A stretch of 64,000 bases of DNA from an uncultured Bacteroides sp. (lineage in GTDB: Bacteria; Bacteroidota; Bacteroidia; Bacteroidales; Bacteroidaceae): assembly GCA_900546645.1 (NCBI GenBank), contig URDR01000004.1, positions 17,051-81,050 of the forward strand, given 5' to 3'. Positions 40,662 to 49,409 of the stretch are shown piece by piece. Under the pieces are notes generated by a model. The model was not told where the DNA came from. It saw nothing but the letters and a program-made list of their open reading frames with translations, and did no database searches. Positions within the stretch are counted from its first letter, which is position 1. Every line of letters starts with the position of its first letter. A program made the translations under genes and the position numbers.

Positions 40662-41585
40662 ATGAAAATATTAGTGGCTACCGAAAAACCGTTTGCCAAA
40701 GTGGCTGTTGACGGTATTCGCAAGGAAACAGTAGAGGCTGGTTATGAATTGGCACTGTTAGAAAAATATACCGAAAAGAAACAGTTACTGGAGGCTGTTA
40801 AAGATGCTGATGCAGTTATTATCCGAAGTGATATTATAGATAAAGAAGTATTCGATGCAGCTAAACAGCTGAAGATAGTGGTTCGTGCCGGAGCGGGATA
40901 TGATAATGTGGATTTAGATGCTGCTACGGCTCATGGCGTGTGTGTGATGAATACGCCGGGACAAAACTCGAATGCTGTGGCGGAACTGGTGTTCGGCTTG
41001 ATGGTGATGGCTGTGCGTAACTTCTATAACGGGAAAGCAGGTACTGAACTTAAAGGAAAGAAACTGGGTATTCATGCGTATGGTAATGTGGGACGTAATG
41101 TGGCCCGTATTGCAAAAGGATTCGGCATGGAGGTATATGCTTATGATGCTTATTGTCCGGCTGATGTGATTCAGGCTGACGGGGTTACTCCGGCAACTTC
41201 GGCTCAGGCTTTATACGAAACTTGTGATATTGTTTCTTTGCATATCCCTGCTACAGCTGAAACTAAAAATTCAATTGATTATGAACTGGTAAACCGATTG
41301 CCTCAAAATGGTATTCTGCTTAATACAGCCCGTAAGGAGGTTATCAATGAGGCCGATTTGCTGCGGTTGATGAATGATCGTCCGGATGTTAAATATATTA
41401 CTGATATCATGCCGGCTCATCATGAAGAATTTGCCGATCATTATCCCGGACGTTATTTTTCTACACCCAAGAAGATGGGGGCACAAACTGCTGAAGCCAA
41501 TATTAACGCAGGTATTGCTGCTGCAAGACAAATTGTAGGCTTCCTGAAAGAGGGATGTGAAAAATTCCGTGTGAATAAGAAATAA
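40662..41585 (+). CDS. serA: D-3-phosphoglycerate dehydrogenase (short form)
   Basis: 307 residues from MKILVATEKPFAKVAVDGIR. It is a D-isomer-specific 2-hydroxyacid dehydrogenase: VVRAGAGYDNVDLDAA, KKLGIHAYGNVGRNVARIAK (Rossmann GxGxxG variant), DIVSLHIPATAETKNSI, LLNTARKEVINEADLL and a histidine region MPAHHEEF. There is no C-terminal ACT domain, so the serine feedback known for long SerA is probably absent. The frame upstream to 40599 overlaps serC and is rejected. The DUF1015 gene follows after a 108-bp gap holding a hairpin. Confidence 0.92.
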   Translation: MKILVATEKPFAKVAVDGIRKETVEAGYELALLEKYTEKKQLLEAVKDADAVIIRSDIIDKEVFDAAKQLKIVVRAGAGYDNVDLDAATAHGVCVMNTPGQNSNAVAELVFGLMVMAVRNFYNGKAGTELKGKKLGIHAYGNVGRNVARIAKGFGMEVYAYDAYCPADVIQADGVTPATSAQALYETCDIVSLHIPATAETKNSIDYELVNRLPQNGILLNTARKEVINEADLLRLMNDRPDVKYITDIMPAHHEEFADHYPGRYFSTPKKMGAQTAEANINAGIAAARQIVGFLKEGCEKFRVNKK

Positions 41586-41611
41586 CTGTACTTACTTTTC
41601 TGTTACAGATA

Positions 41612-41649
41612 AGAGAGGGCACAGAGGTAATGCTCTGTGTTCCTCTTTT
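41612..41649 (+). terminator. Hairpin between serA and the DUF1015 gene
   Basis: GAGGGCACAGAG pairs with CTCTGTGTTCCTC around a GTAATG loop and is followed by TTTTC. It may end part of the serCA transcripts before the DUF1015 gene. Confidence 0.5.
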
Positions 41650-41693
41650 CATAAAGCGAGAAAAGACTTTAACCTTAAAGATAGTATTTTTAT

Positions 41694-42941
41694 ATGGCAA
41701 GAATAAAACCTTTTAAAGGGATACGTCCTCCGAAAGAATGGATAGAGCAAGTGGCTTCTCGTCCGTATGATGTGTTGAATTCAGAAGAGGCCAGAGCTGA
41801 GGCTGAAGGCAATGAAAAGTCATTATATCATATTATTAAACCGGAAATAGATTTCCCGGAGGGTACGGATGAGCACGACCCTAAAGTATATGAAAAGGCG
41901 GCTGAAAATTTCCGGAAATTTCAGGAAAAGGGATGGCTGGTGCAGGATGATAAGCCTTGTTATTACGTATATGCGCAAACCATGAACGGTAAAACTCAGT
42001 ATGGCTTGGTGGTAGGTGCGTATGTCCCTGATTATATGAACGGGGTTATTAAGAAGCATGAACTGACTCGTCGCGACAAGGAAGAAGACCGGATGAAGCA
42101 TGTGCGTGTGAACAATGCGAATATAGAACCGGTGTTTTTTGCTTATCCTGAAAACGAAGCGCTCGATGCGATTGTTGCCAAATATGTAGCTGATAAGCCG
42201 GAATATGATTTTATAGCTCCGGGCGATGGCTTTGGTCATACCTTCTGGGTGATTGACAAGGATGAGGATATTGCAGCGATTACACGACTGTTTGAAAATA
42301 TGTCTGCCCTGTATATTGCCGACGGACATCACCGAAGTGCTGCCGCCGCCTTGGTGGGAGCAGAGAAGGCAAAAGAAAATCCGAACCATAAAGGAGATGA
42401 GGAATATAATTACTTTATGGCTGTGTGTTTTCCGGCAAACCAGTTGACCATCATCGATTATAATCGTGTGGTGAAAGATTTAAACGGATTGACTTCTGCT
42501 CAGTTTCTGGAGGCTGTTTCTCGCAACTTTGAGATAGAGGAAAAAGGAGAGAATATGTATAAACCCGCAGCTTTTCATAATTTTTCTCTTTATTTGGACA
42601 GTAAGTGGTATAGTCTGACAGCAAAACCGGGTACTTATGATGACCATGATCCGATAGGGGTACTGGATGTAACTATTTCTTCGAATTTGATTCTGGATGA
42701 AATATTAGGAATCAAAGATTTGCGTTCGGATAAACGCATAGACTTTGTAGGAGGTATACGCGGCTTGGGAGAACTGAAAAAGCGGGTAGACAGTGGTGAA
42801 ATGAAGGTGGCATTGGCTTTGTATCCTGTTTCAATGAAGCAGCTGATGGATATAGCCGATACGGGTAATATCATGCCGCCAAAGACCACCTGGTTTGAGC
42901 CCAAGCTTCGTTCGGGACTGGTAATTCACAAATTGAGTTAA
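41694..42941 (+). CDS. DUF1015 family protein, serine-locus associated
   Basis: 415 residues. It begins MARIKPFKGIRPPKEWIEQV with ASRPYDVLNSEEARAEAEGN, the DUF1015 signature, then GVIKKHELTRRDKEEDRMKHV, LYIADGHHRSAAAALVG and a C-terminal IDFVGGIRGLGEL. The DGHHRSAA segment suggests a metal- or phosphate-binding site. The family is repeatedly found next to serC/serA in Bacteroidota and Firmicutes, so a link to serine metabolism (for example a serine kinase-like role known for archaeal relatives) is an inference. Confidence 0.9.
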   Translation: MARIKPFKGIRPPKEWIEQVASRPYDVLNSEEARAEAEGNEKSLYHIIKPEIDFPEGTDEHDPKVYEKAAENFRKFQEKGWLVQDDKPCYYVYAQTMNGKTQYGLVVGAYVPDYMNGVIKKHELTRRDKEEDRMKHVRVNNANIEPVFFAYPENEALDAIVAKYVADKPEYDFIAPGDGFGHTFWVIDKDEDIAAITRLFENMSALYIADGHHRSAAAALVGAEKAKENPNHKGDEEYNYFMAVCFPANQLTIIDYNRVVKDLNGLTSAQFLEAVSRNFEIEEKGENMYKPAAFHNFSLYLDSKWYSLTAKPGTYDDHDPIGVLDVTISSNLILDEILGIKDLRSDKRIDFVGGIRGLGELKKRVDSGEMKVALALYPVSMKQLMDIADTGNIMPPKTTWFEPKLRSGLVIHKLS

Positions 42942-42993
42942 GCAAATTCTTTTGTTCAATAACGGGAATACGCGTTTCTGACATTTGAAAGAT

Positions 42994-43043
42994 ATAGCCG
43001 GAAGCTGTGATTGCTCAAAGAGGCTTTCACGGTCTCCGGCTAT
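42994..43043 (+). terminator. Hairpin after the DUF1015 gene
   Basis: ATAGCCGGA (42994-43002) pairs with TCCGGCTAT (43035-43043) with an additional inner CTGTGA/TCACGG pairing; the U tract is short (TTTCC). Confidence 0.55.
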
Positions 43044-43079
43044 TTCCTGTTGCCATTATGAAGATGCTGATAAAATTAC

Positions 43080-43087
43080 TACCTTTG
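43080..43087 (+). promoter_or_regulatory. -7 box of yigZ
   Basis: TACCTTTG, a perfect TAnnTTTG, about 73 bp before the chosen ATG at 43160. Confidence 0.5.
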
Positions 43088-43159
43088 CATCTGTAAAAAC
43101 AGAATGTTTAGTTGGTTCATACTCTGTCAGAGTATGTATCATCGGTAAAAGCAAAAGTG

Positions 43160-43777
43160 ATGGTGGAAGACTCTTATAAAACGATTGAAGGATTATCAGA
43201 ATCCATTTATACGGAGAAGCGCAGTAAGTTTATTGCGATAGCATTGCCTGTGCGTACGCTTGAAGAAATCAAGACGTATTTAGACGAATATCAAAAGAAA
43301 TATTACGATGCCCGTCATGTTTGTTATGCCTATATGCTGGGGGCTGAGCGCAAGGATTTTCGCGCAAATGATAACGGAGAGCCTTCAGGAACGGCGGGAA
43401 AGCCTATCTTGGGACAAATAAATTCCAAGGAATTGACAGATGTACTGGTAATTGTGGTGCGCTATTTTGGGGGAATCAAATTGGGGACCAGCGGACTGAT
43501 TGTGGCGTATCGTACTGCTGCCGCTCAAGCTTTGGATGAAGCGGTTGTTATTGAAAAAACGGTGGATGCGGATGTGGAGATTGCTTTTGAATATCCGTTT
43601 ATGAACAGTGTAATGCGTATTGTAAAAGAAGAATCTCCCGAAATATTGTCTCAGTCGTATGATATGGACTGTGTGATGAGGCTGCGTATTCGCAAGTCAA
43701 TGATGGAGAAATTGAGAGCCCGTCTGGAAAAGGTGGAGACTTTAAGGTTTGTTGAAGATGATTCTATGCAATCTTGA
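43160..43777 (+). CDS. YigZ/IMPACT-family protein
   Basis: 205 residues from MVEDSYKTIEGLSES. The IMPACT N-terminal domain has ARHVCYAYMLGAER, NDNGEPSGTAGKPIL and VVRYFGGIKLGTSGL, the hallmark YigZ motifs, followed by a ferredoxin-like DUF1949 domain. Related eukaryotic IMPACT regulates translation through GCN2/GCN1; in bacteria these are linked to ribosomes without a settled role. The open frame starts at 43112, but MVEDSYK matches homologues better. Confidence 0.9.
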   Translation: MVEDSYKTIEGLSESIYTEKRSKFIAIALPVRTLEEIKTYLDEYQKKYYDARHVCYAYMLGAERKDFRANDNGEPSGTAGKPILGQINSKELTDVLVIVVRYFGGIKLGTSGLIVAYRTAAAQALDEAVVIEKTVDADVEIAFEYPFMNSVMRIVKEESPEILSQSYDMDCVMRLRIRKSMMEKLRARLEKVETLRFVEDDSMQS

Positions 43778-43812
43778 CGGAGCTTATTTTGCTGAACGGA
43801 ATACCCGATAAG

Positions 43813-43844
43813 TTTGTTTATATCTATAAAGTTTATTATATTTG
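43813..43844 (+). promoter_or_regulatory. Promoter of the L,D-transpeptidase lipoprotein gene
   Basis: TTTG (43813-43816), a 20-nt spacer and TATATTTG (43837-43844) form a full-consensus Bacteroides promoter 25 bp before the ATG. Confidence 0.75.
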
Positions 43845-43869
43845 TAAATAACCTTAAAACGACTGTTTT

Positions 43870-44898
43870 ATGAGGCGGTGTATTCTTTGGATGATGGGTG
43901 TGGCAGGATTACTTCTGGCAAGTTGCCAAAAGCAAATGACGCAGGATGTACTTGGGGAAAAGCAAGGACAAAGCATGCTTGAGGTGATTACGTCTGCTCT
44001 CGATTTATCTTTTCATAGAAAGGAACTGACATCTGAGGATATAATCGTTTCAAAGTCTTTATTATTCGACCGGTATACTTTAGATGACGTTTATCCGTAT
44101 GGCGATACAGTGCGTTCATTTAAGTGGGATGCCATTCGCAAATGCCTGGCTTTTGTTGAGAACATACAGGCTGAGGAAAAAAACTGGGGTGTCTTTCAAA
44201 ATTATCAGAACCGGAACAGAGAAGCTCCTTTGGTACGTAAGTATATACGTAATGCTTACCGTCGGGTGGCGGATACCTTGGGGGTAGAGCGCTATCAGTC
44301 GGTTCCTTTATATCTTCCTGAAGATACTGTGACCCCAGAACGCTATGGGAGGGATGGCTTCTTGGCACATATTATTGCAGCTGAGGGAAGTTTTTACCGT
44401 ATTGCTCCGATTACAATGAAAGGAGAGTGGCTGATTCCACAGCGCTATTTAAAACTGTTACCTGATTCAACTCAATTTCATCACGTTATTTTTGTAGATC
44501 GGAAAGATCAGAATATTGCTGTTCTGGAGCGTGCGGAAGAGGGTAGATGGGAGGTGAGAAGCATGAACCCGGCAACTACCGGTCGGCATGCCCCTCCGTA
44601 TGCACAGGAAACGCCGTTAGGTATGTTCTTGCTCCAGCAGAAAAAAGAAAAAATGCTGTTTTTGAAAGACGGATCATCGGCACTCGGAGGATATGCTCCC
44701 TATGCCAGCCGTTTCACAAATGGTGCCTATATACATGGAGTTCCGGTGAATGTACCACGTACAGCTATGATTGAATACAGCTGGTCACTGGGTACAGTTC
44801 CCCGTTCGCATATGTGCGTGCGAAATGCCACTTCGCATGCAAAGTTTATTTTTGACAGAACTCCGGTGGAGAAAACGCTGGTTGTTGTCATTGAATAG
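43870..44898 (+). CDS. Lipoprotein L,D-transpeptidase (YkuD family)
   Basis: 342 residues with a lipoprotein signal peptide (MRRCILWMMGVAGLLLASCQ, lipobox LLASC, cysteine 19). The C-terminal YkuD domain has FHHVIFVDRKDQNIAVLE, TPLGMFLLQ, a YIHGVPVNVP histidine segment and SLGTVPRSHMCVRNATSHAKFIF, where the cysteine of SHMCVRN is the expected nucleophile. Such enzymes make 3-3 peptidoglycan cross-links or attach proteins. The central ~150 residues are unannotated. A second L,D-transpeptidase-like gene follows 89 bp downstream from its own promoter. Confidence 0.85.
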   Translation: MRRCILWMMGVAGLLLASCQKQMTQDVLGEKQGQSMLEVITSALDLSFHRKELTSEDIIVSKSLLFDRYTLDDVYPYGDTVRSFKWDAIRKCLAFVENIQAEEKNWGVFQNYQNRNREAPLVRKYIRNAYRRVADTLGVERYQSVPLYLPEDTVTPERYGRDGFLAHIIAAEGSFYRIAPITMKGEWLIPQRYLKLLPDSTQFHHVIFVDRKDQNIAVLERAEEGRWEVRSMNPATTGRHAPPYAQETPLGMFLLQQKKEKMLFLKDGSSALGGYAPYASRFTNGAYIHGVPVNVPRTAMIEYSWSLGTVPRSHMCVRNATSHAKFIFDRTPVEKTLVVVIE

Positions 44899-44953
44899 AT
44901 TGAAACATCTTTAATATATCTTAATATGTTTCTGTTATTCTATTCAAAATCAG

Positions 44954-44961
44954 TATCTTTG
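44954..44961 (+). promoter_or_regulatory. -7 box of the second transpeptidase gene
   Basis: TATCTTTG with TTTC 21 nt upstream. Confidence 0.55.
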
Positions 44962-44987
44962 CCGCCATTATTTAATTAGGCTTTTTC

Positions 44988-45698
44988 ATGCGGCAATTTA
45001 TATTCTCCATCTTTTTCCTCTTATTACCGGGCTCTGTATTTGTTACGGGTAAATCAGGGATGCCCGAAGTAAACCGCGCCATTAAGACGGATGTGGCGAC
45101 AGAATTGTATGAGTCTATGGCTTTGGAAGGCGTTTTGAATAAAGAAGCTTTCTGTCAAGCAGTGACCGGGTATTGGAAGATTACAGACCGGAAGCGAGAG
45201 GTACTTACCGTGATTGACTTTTCAAAACCCTCTACAGAACAACGTCTTTATGTTTTTGATATGAAGGAACATAAGATGCTCTTCTCTTCAGTGGTTGCTC
45301 ATGGGCGGAACAGCGGAAATAATTATGCCACTTCTTTCTCTAATGAATATGGTTCATATAAAAGTTCGTTAGGATTTTATCTTACCGAAACCACCTATCA
45401 GGGAAAAAATGGTTATTCGCTTATCTTAAATGGTTTGGAAAAGGGTATCAATGATAAGGCCCGGATGCGTTCGATAGTAGTGCATGGAGCGGATTATGCT
45501 GATCCTTCGGTTGCAAGGTGCGGTGGTCGCTTAGGGCGAAGCTTGGGGTGTCCGGCTCTTCCTCCGGCTCTGTCCCGTCCTATTATTGATGCAATCAAGG
45601 GAGGAAGTGTGATGTATATTTACGCTGGAACAGCCGATTATCTGGCTCACAGTTCAATCTTGCATTCAAGTGATTCTTTACAACTGAAGCGCTTATAA
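44988..45698 (+). CDS. Murein L,D-transpeptidase catalytic-domain protein (YkuD_2)
   Basis: 236 residues with a signal peptide (MRQFIFSIFFLLLPGSVF). The catalytic-domain family is shown by VLTVIDFSKPSTEQRLYVFD, VAHGRNSGNNYATSFSNE, SSLGFYLTETTYQGKNGYS, IVVHGADYAD and RLGRSLGCPALP, the latter with the catalytic cysteine. It probably acts on murein peptides in the periplasm. It ends 18 bp before a terminator, convergent with ndk. Confidence 0.88.
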   Translation: MRQFIFSIFFLLLPGSVFVTGKSGMPEVNRAIKTDVATELYESMALEGVLNKEAFCQAVTGYWKITDRKREVLTVIDFSKPSTEQRLYVFDMKEHKMLFSSVVAHGRNSGNNYATSFSNEYGSYKSSLGFYLTETTYQGKNGYSLILNGLEKGINDKARMRSIVVHGADYADPSVARCGGRLGRSLGCPALPPALSRPIIDAIKGGSVMYIYAGTADYLAHSSILHSSDSLQLKRL

Positions 45699-45716
45699 GG
45701 CTTAAATAAAATATAG

Positions 45717-45763
45717 AAGAGCCGTATCAAGCTTAGCTGTGTGAGGTGTTGATACGGCTCTTT
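45717..45763 (+). terminator. Terminator after the second transpeptidase gene
   Basis: AAGAGCCGTATCAA (45717-45730) pairs perfectly with TTGATACGGCTCTT (45749-45762) across an 18-nt loop. It lies between converging genes. Confidence 0.8.
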
Positions 45764-45817
45764 ACTTATGGAACAGGCGTTCCTGTGAGCATCTTATCTG
45801 TTCTTTCCCGTAAATCT

Positions 45818-46294
45818 TTATACTAACTGATATTCATCTGTGTAATATAAGAATGGGAATGCATTTTGCTGGTATTCGAATAATTCTTCAGGCTGGAAGA
45901 AACGGGCTACTTCAGTAGCTGCAGTTTTGGGAGAATCGGAAGTATGAATAATGTTCTCTTGTGAACTCATACTGAAATCACCTCGGATGGTACCCGGAAT
46001 GGCTACTCGTCCGTTTGTGGCTCCCGTCATGGAGCGGACTACTTGAATGGCATCTACTCCTTCATAGCAACAGACAATGACAGGTGAAGCCATCATAGAA
46101 GCCTTTACACGTGCAAAAAATGGGCGTTCTGCTAAATGTGCATAATGTTCATTTAATATTTCTTCAGTAAGCTGCATCATTTTCATGCCTGCGAGGCGCA
46201 GACCTTTGCGTTCGAAACGGCTGGTTATTTCTCCGATAAGCCCACGCTGTACTGCACTGGGCTTTAAAATAACTAAAGTTTTTTCAAGGCTCAT
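45818..46294 (-). CDS. ndk: Nucleoside diphosphate kinase
   Basis: 158 residues from MSLEKTLVILKPSAVQRGLI (51 codons inside the open frame; the upstream part is AT-rich promoter sequence). Family signatures: LVILKPSAVQRG, HYAHLAERPFF, GVDAIQVVRSMTGATN, TIRGDFS and the active-site histidine in ENIIHTSDSP. It transfers gamma-phosphate from ATP to other NDPs. A duplicated promoter sequence lies directly upstream. Confidence 0.95.
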   Translation of the reverse strand: MSLEKTLVILKPSAVQRGLIGEITSRFERKGLRLAGMKMMQLTEEILNEHYAHLAERPFFARVKASMMASPVIVCCYEGVDAIQVVRSMTGATNGRVAIPGTIRGDFSMSSQENIIHTSDSPKTAATEVARFFQPEELFEYQQNAFPFLYYTDEYQLV

Positions 46295-46315
46295 AATAGT
46301 ATTTTTGTTATAAGG

Positions 46316-46351
46316 TTTATACAAAAGTATCTTTTTATACAAAAGTATCTT
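46316..46351 (-). repeat. 18-bp perfect tandem duplication over the ndk promoter
   Basis: TTTATACAAAAGTATCTT occurs twice, head to tail (46316-46333 and 46334-46351). On the minus strand each copy contains TACTTTTG, a perfect TAnnTTTG -7 box, so ndk has two identical candidate start sites 18 bp apart, about 20-40 nt upstream of its ATG. Confidence 0.8.
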
Positions 46352-46556
46352 TAATTCGCGCCAAATATAGGTTTTATTTTTATATACAGCAAGTAAAGTT
46401 TCTGTTTTTCTGAAGTTGCTGCTCTTAAATGGTAACTTTTTGTTCATAATCCCCTTTTAAGGCTTATGTTTCTACCTGATATCTTAATAAAGACAAAAAA
46501 CGTTTTATTATTGTTTTTTATCTTTATTTTTACTTTCAAACTAAAAATACAAACGC

Positions 46557-46962
46557 ATGTTACGTAAAATTCGATTAACACTTTCCATTCTGTTTTTTGT
46601 AATGGTAACTTTTTTATTCCTTGACTTTACCGGTTTGCTTCATGGATGGTTTGGCCGTGTTGGCATGGCGTAACGGGCGCACCTATTGCAATGCCATCTG
46701 TCCGGTGGGCACATTCCTTGGGTTTATTTCCTGTTTTTCTGTTTTTCGACCCGTTATCGGTGCAGAGAAATGCCGTAACTGCCGTTTGTGTGAAAAGAGG
46801 TGCAAGTCAGCCTGTATCGATATAAAGAATCACCAGATAGATTACAGCCGGTGTGTGGCTTGTATGGATTGTCTGGATACGTGTAAGCATGATGCTTTGC
46901 ATTATGTAAACCGTTTTTCAACAAAGCGGGAAATGAAATCCGTAAATGAGCCGGCAGGATGA
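46557..46962 (+). pseudogene. NapH/CcoG-like 4Fe-4S membrane protein with a large internal deletion
   Basis: The ATG at 46557 begins MLRKIRLTLSILFFVMVTFL and LDFTGLLHGWFG, the N-terminus of a polyferredoxin membrane protein. The frame then hits TAA at 46671. In another frame the C-terminal ferredoxin part resumes at VLAWRNGRTYCNAICPVG, then CRNCRLCEKRCKSACID and CVACMDCLDTCKHDAL up to 46962. About 200 residues with the remaining membrane helices, including the usual VYCSxxCPLG site, are missing. It cannot be an active electron-transfer protein as it stands. Confidence 0.8.
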
Positions 46963-47149
46963 AAATTATCGTCGGGCTCGGCGTGCTTTCCTTGTAGGGT
47001 ATGACCGCAGCGTGCCAAAGCTGCGTCAGGCAAGTCATTGTATCGGGTGTGAGACCTGTAACCCGCATTGTCCGCAAAGCATTGATATTCCTAAAGAACT
47101 GCATCGTATAGATGCATTTGTGGAGCAGTTGAAGCAGGATGCATTATGA
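46946..47149 (+). pseudogene. Aldo/keto-reductase-type Fe-S protein reduced to its two ends
   Basis: A 67-residue open frame that begins MSRQDENYRRARRAFLVG, like a twin-arginine export signal, and continues in frame with YDRSVPKLRQASHCIGCETC and NPHCPQSIDIPKELHRIDAF. The latter matches the C-terminal 4Fe-4S tail (CxGCxxCxPxCP) of exported aldo/keto reductases. The TIM barrel of about 300 residues is absent. The start overlaps the end of the preceding 4Fe-4S remnant by 17 bp, so the original operon order is preserved. Whether the mini-protein is made is unknown. Confidence 0.65.
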
Positions 47150-47445
47150 GGCTAAGTAAAAAACATTGATAAAGATCTGTAGGAGGATTGAATAAAGAAA
47201 CGGGCAATGAAAGGTTGAGTTGCCTGCTTCTTAAGCAGATTCTATATGTATAATATATCATGACAGCCGGATATGTATAAGGCTTGATTTATTTATATGC
47301 CTTCCGGCGAGATTATCGATACAGGGTCTGCTCGGGGACTTGTAAATAGTCGAAGAACAGGAAAAAGAGATGGTTAATTGAGCTTAGAAACAGCGTTGCT
47401 GTTTTAATAAATGTCGTTTCCGGTTTTTAAAACCTCTGTTTGTTC
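47150..47445. other. Non-coding gap before map
   Basis: No gene seen in about 300 bp. It contains a hairpin-forming stretch at 47265-47308 (GCCGGA...TCCGGC with an inner AAGGC/GCCTT pair) that lacks a T-run, and leads into the map promoter. Confidence 0.4.
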
Positions 47446-47476
47446 ATTGAATATTCCGGTGCTTTTTGTAACTTTG
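47446..47476 (+). promoter_or_regulatory. Promoter of map-tsaD-pncC
   Basis: ATTG (47446-47449), a 19-nt spacer and TAACTTTG (47469-47476), about 25 bp before the ATG at 47501. Confidence 0.6.
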
Positions 47477-47500
47477 CGTAGTGTTTTAAGTATTAAAACT

Positions 47501-48355
47501 ATGAGAAGGAATAAAATAAATTGGCGAGTTCCCAAAGGAGCGGAACTGACCGAGTTAGATAAAAAGGTATTATATTGGCAAGAACGGGGGCATTTAGTCC
47601 CGACTCGTTCTTTAATCAAGACACCAGAACAGATTGAAGGTATCCGTAAGAGTGGCATTATCAATACGGCAGTGCTGGACCTGGTAGGGCGAGAAATCCA
47701 TGCCGGCATGAGTACGGCTGAAATAGACAAATTGGTTTACGATTATACTGTTTCTCATGGAGCTATTCCTGCTACATTAGGTTATGAAGGATTTCCTAAA
47801 AGCTGTTGCACATCTATAAATGAAGTAGTTTGCCATGGAATCCCAAGTGAAGACGAAGTTCTTGAAGAAGGGGATATCATCAACGTAGATTGTACTACGA
47901 TTTTAGATGGGTATTATGCCGATGCCTCACGTATGTTTATCGTAGGAAAAACGACTCCGGAAAAAGAAAAGCTGGTACGGGTAGCTAAAGAATGCCTGGA
48001 AGTGGGCATGCAGGCTGCACAACCTTTCGGCTTTGTGGGAGATATAGGAAACGCTATTGAAAAGCATGCTAAAAAGAATGGCTTTTCAATTGTCCGCGAT
48101 TTGTGTGGCCATGGCGTAGGAGTGGAATTCCATGAAGAGCCGGATGTAGAACATTTTGGCAAGAAAGGAACGGGAATGTTGCTGGTGCCGGGTATGGTAT
48201 TTACAATAGAACCGATGGTTAATATGGGAACATGGGAGGTCTTTATTGACGAAGAAGACGGATGGACTGTAGTGACTGAAGATGAGTTGCCCTCTGCGCA
48301 ATGGGAGCATACGTTCTTGATGACAGATCATGGTCTTGAAATATTAACGTATTAA
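47501..48355 (+). CDS. map: Type I methionine aminopeptidase
   Basis: 284 residues from MRRNKINWRVPKGAELTELD. The pita-bread metalloprotease has INEVVCHGIPSED, IINVDCTTILDGYYADASRMF (two metal aspartates), LCGHGVGVEFHEEP (histidine), FTIEPMV (glutamate) and AQWEHTFLMT (glutamate). The short N-terminal extension is typical for Bacteroidota. It removes initiator methionine. The longer open frame from 47411 spans the promoter and is rejected. Its TAA shares one base with the tsaD ATG. Confidence 0.95.
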   Translation: MRRNKINWRVPKGAELTELDKKVLYWQERGHLVPTRSLIKTPEQIEGIRKSGIINTAVLDLVGREIHAGMSTAEIDKLVYDYTVSHGAIPATLGYEGFPKSCCTSINEVVCHGIPSEDEVLEEGDIINVDCTTILDGYYADASRMFIVGKTTPEKEKLVRVAKECLEVGMQAAQPFGFVGDIGNAIEKHAKKNGFSIVRDLCGHGVGVEFHEEPDVEHFGKKGTGMLLVPGMVFTIEPMVNMGTWEVFIDEEDGWTVVTEDELPSAQWEHTFLMTDHGLEILTY

Positions 48356-49389
48356 TGAAGGTAGAAATGGATGTAATAATATTAGGTATAGAATCATCGT
48401 GTGATGACACTTCGGCTGCAGTAATTAAAAACGGGGTGTTGTTATCAAGTGTGGTGGCAAGCCAGGCTGTGCATGAGGCTTATGGAGGCGTTGTTCCTGA
48501 GTTGGCGTCACGTGCTCATCAGCAAAATATCGTCCCCGTGGTGCATGAAGCTTTGAAGCGGGCAGGTGTCGCCAAAGAAGATTTAAGCGCAGTTGCATTT
48601 ACGCGAGGTCCCGGATTGATGGGCTCGCTGCTGGTGGGGGTTTCCTTTGCAAAAGGATTTGCCCGCTCGTTAGGTATCCCAATGATTGAAGTGAATCATT
48701 TGCAGGGGCATGTGCTTGCTCATTTTATCAAGGAAGCAGATACTGATGCAAATCAACCCAGCTATCCGTTTATATGCTTACTGGTGTCGGGAGGAAACTC
48801 TCAGATTATTCGGGTGAATGCCTACAATGATATGGAGGTGTTAGGTCAGACAATAGACGATGCGGCAGGTGAAGCAATTGATAAATGCTCCAAGGTGATG
48901 GGCTTGGGATACCCCGGAGGACCTATTATAGATAAGTTGGCTCGTCAGGGAAACCCTAAAGCGTTTACTTTTAGCAAGCCTCATATACCGGGGTATAATT
49001 ATAGCTTCAGTGGGCTAAAGACCTCTTTTCTGTATTCTTTGCGTGACTGGCTAAAGGAAGATCCTGATTTTATTGAGCGGCATAAAGTTGATTTAGCAGC
49101 TTCATTGGAGAAGACGATAGTTGATATTCTGATGGATAAATTACGCAAGGTTGTAAAAGATACGGGTATTAAAGAAGTGGCAGTAGCCGGAGGTGTTTCT
49201 GCTAATAACGGTTTGCGTAATGCTTACCGGGAACATGCCGAAAAATATGGATGGAAAATTTATATTCCCAAGTTTGGCTATACCACAGATAATGCAGCAA
49301 TGATTGCCATTACGGGATATTTCAAGTATTTGGATAACGACTTCTGTACGATAGATATGCCTGCTTATTCAAGAGTGACTATAAAGTAA
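48355..49389 (+). CDS. tsaD: tRNA threonylcarbamoyltransferase TsaD
   Basis: 344 residues of the ASKHA-fold enzyme that makes t6A37 in ANN-decoding tRNAs with TsaB/TsaE/TsaC. Motifs: ILGIESSCDDTSAAV, VVPELASRAHQQNIV, TRGPGLMGSLLVG, the metal histidines in NHLQGHVLAHF, LLVSGGNSQI and VAVAGGVSANNGLR. An alternative start is MDVIILG (48367). Its last base region leads 20 bp later to pncC. Confidence 0.96.
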   Translation: MKVEMDVIILGIESSCDDTSAAVIKNGVLLSSVVASQAVHEAYGGVVPELASRAHQQNIVPVVHEALKRAGVAKEDLSAVAFTRGPGLMGSLLVGVSFAKGFARSLGIPMIEVNHLQGHVLAHFIKEADTDANQPSYPFICLLVSGGNSQIIRVNAYNDMEVLGQTIDDAAGEAIDKCSKVMGLGYPGGPIIDKLARQGNPKAFTFSKPHIPGYNYSFSGLKTSFLYSLRDWLKEDPDFIERHKVDLAASLEKTIVDILMDKLRKVVKDTGIKEVAVAGGVSANNGLRNAYREHAEKYGWKIYIPKFGYTTDNAAMIAITGYFKYLDNDFCTIDMPAYSRVTIK

Positions 49390-49409
49390 TACATTAATAT
49401 AATGAGGTT

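Noticed and set aside
47265..47308. Hairpin considered as a terminator before map
   Set aside because: It has a 7-nt bulge and no U tract; kept only as a note in the gap entry.
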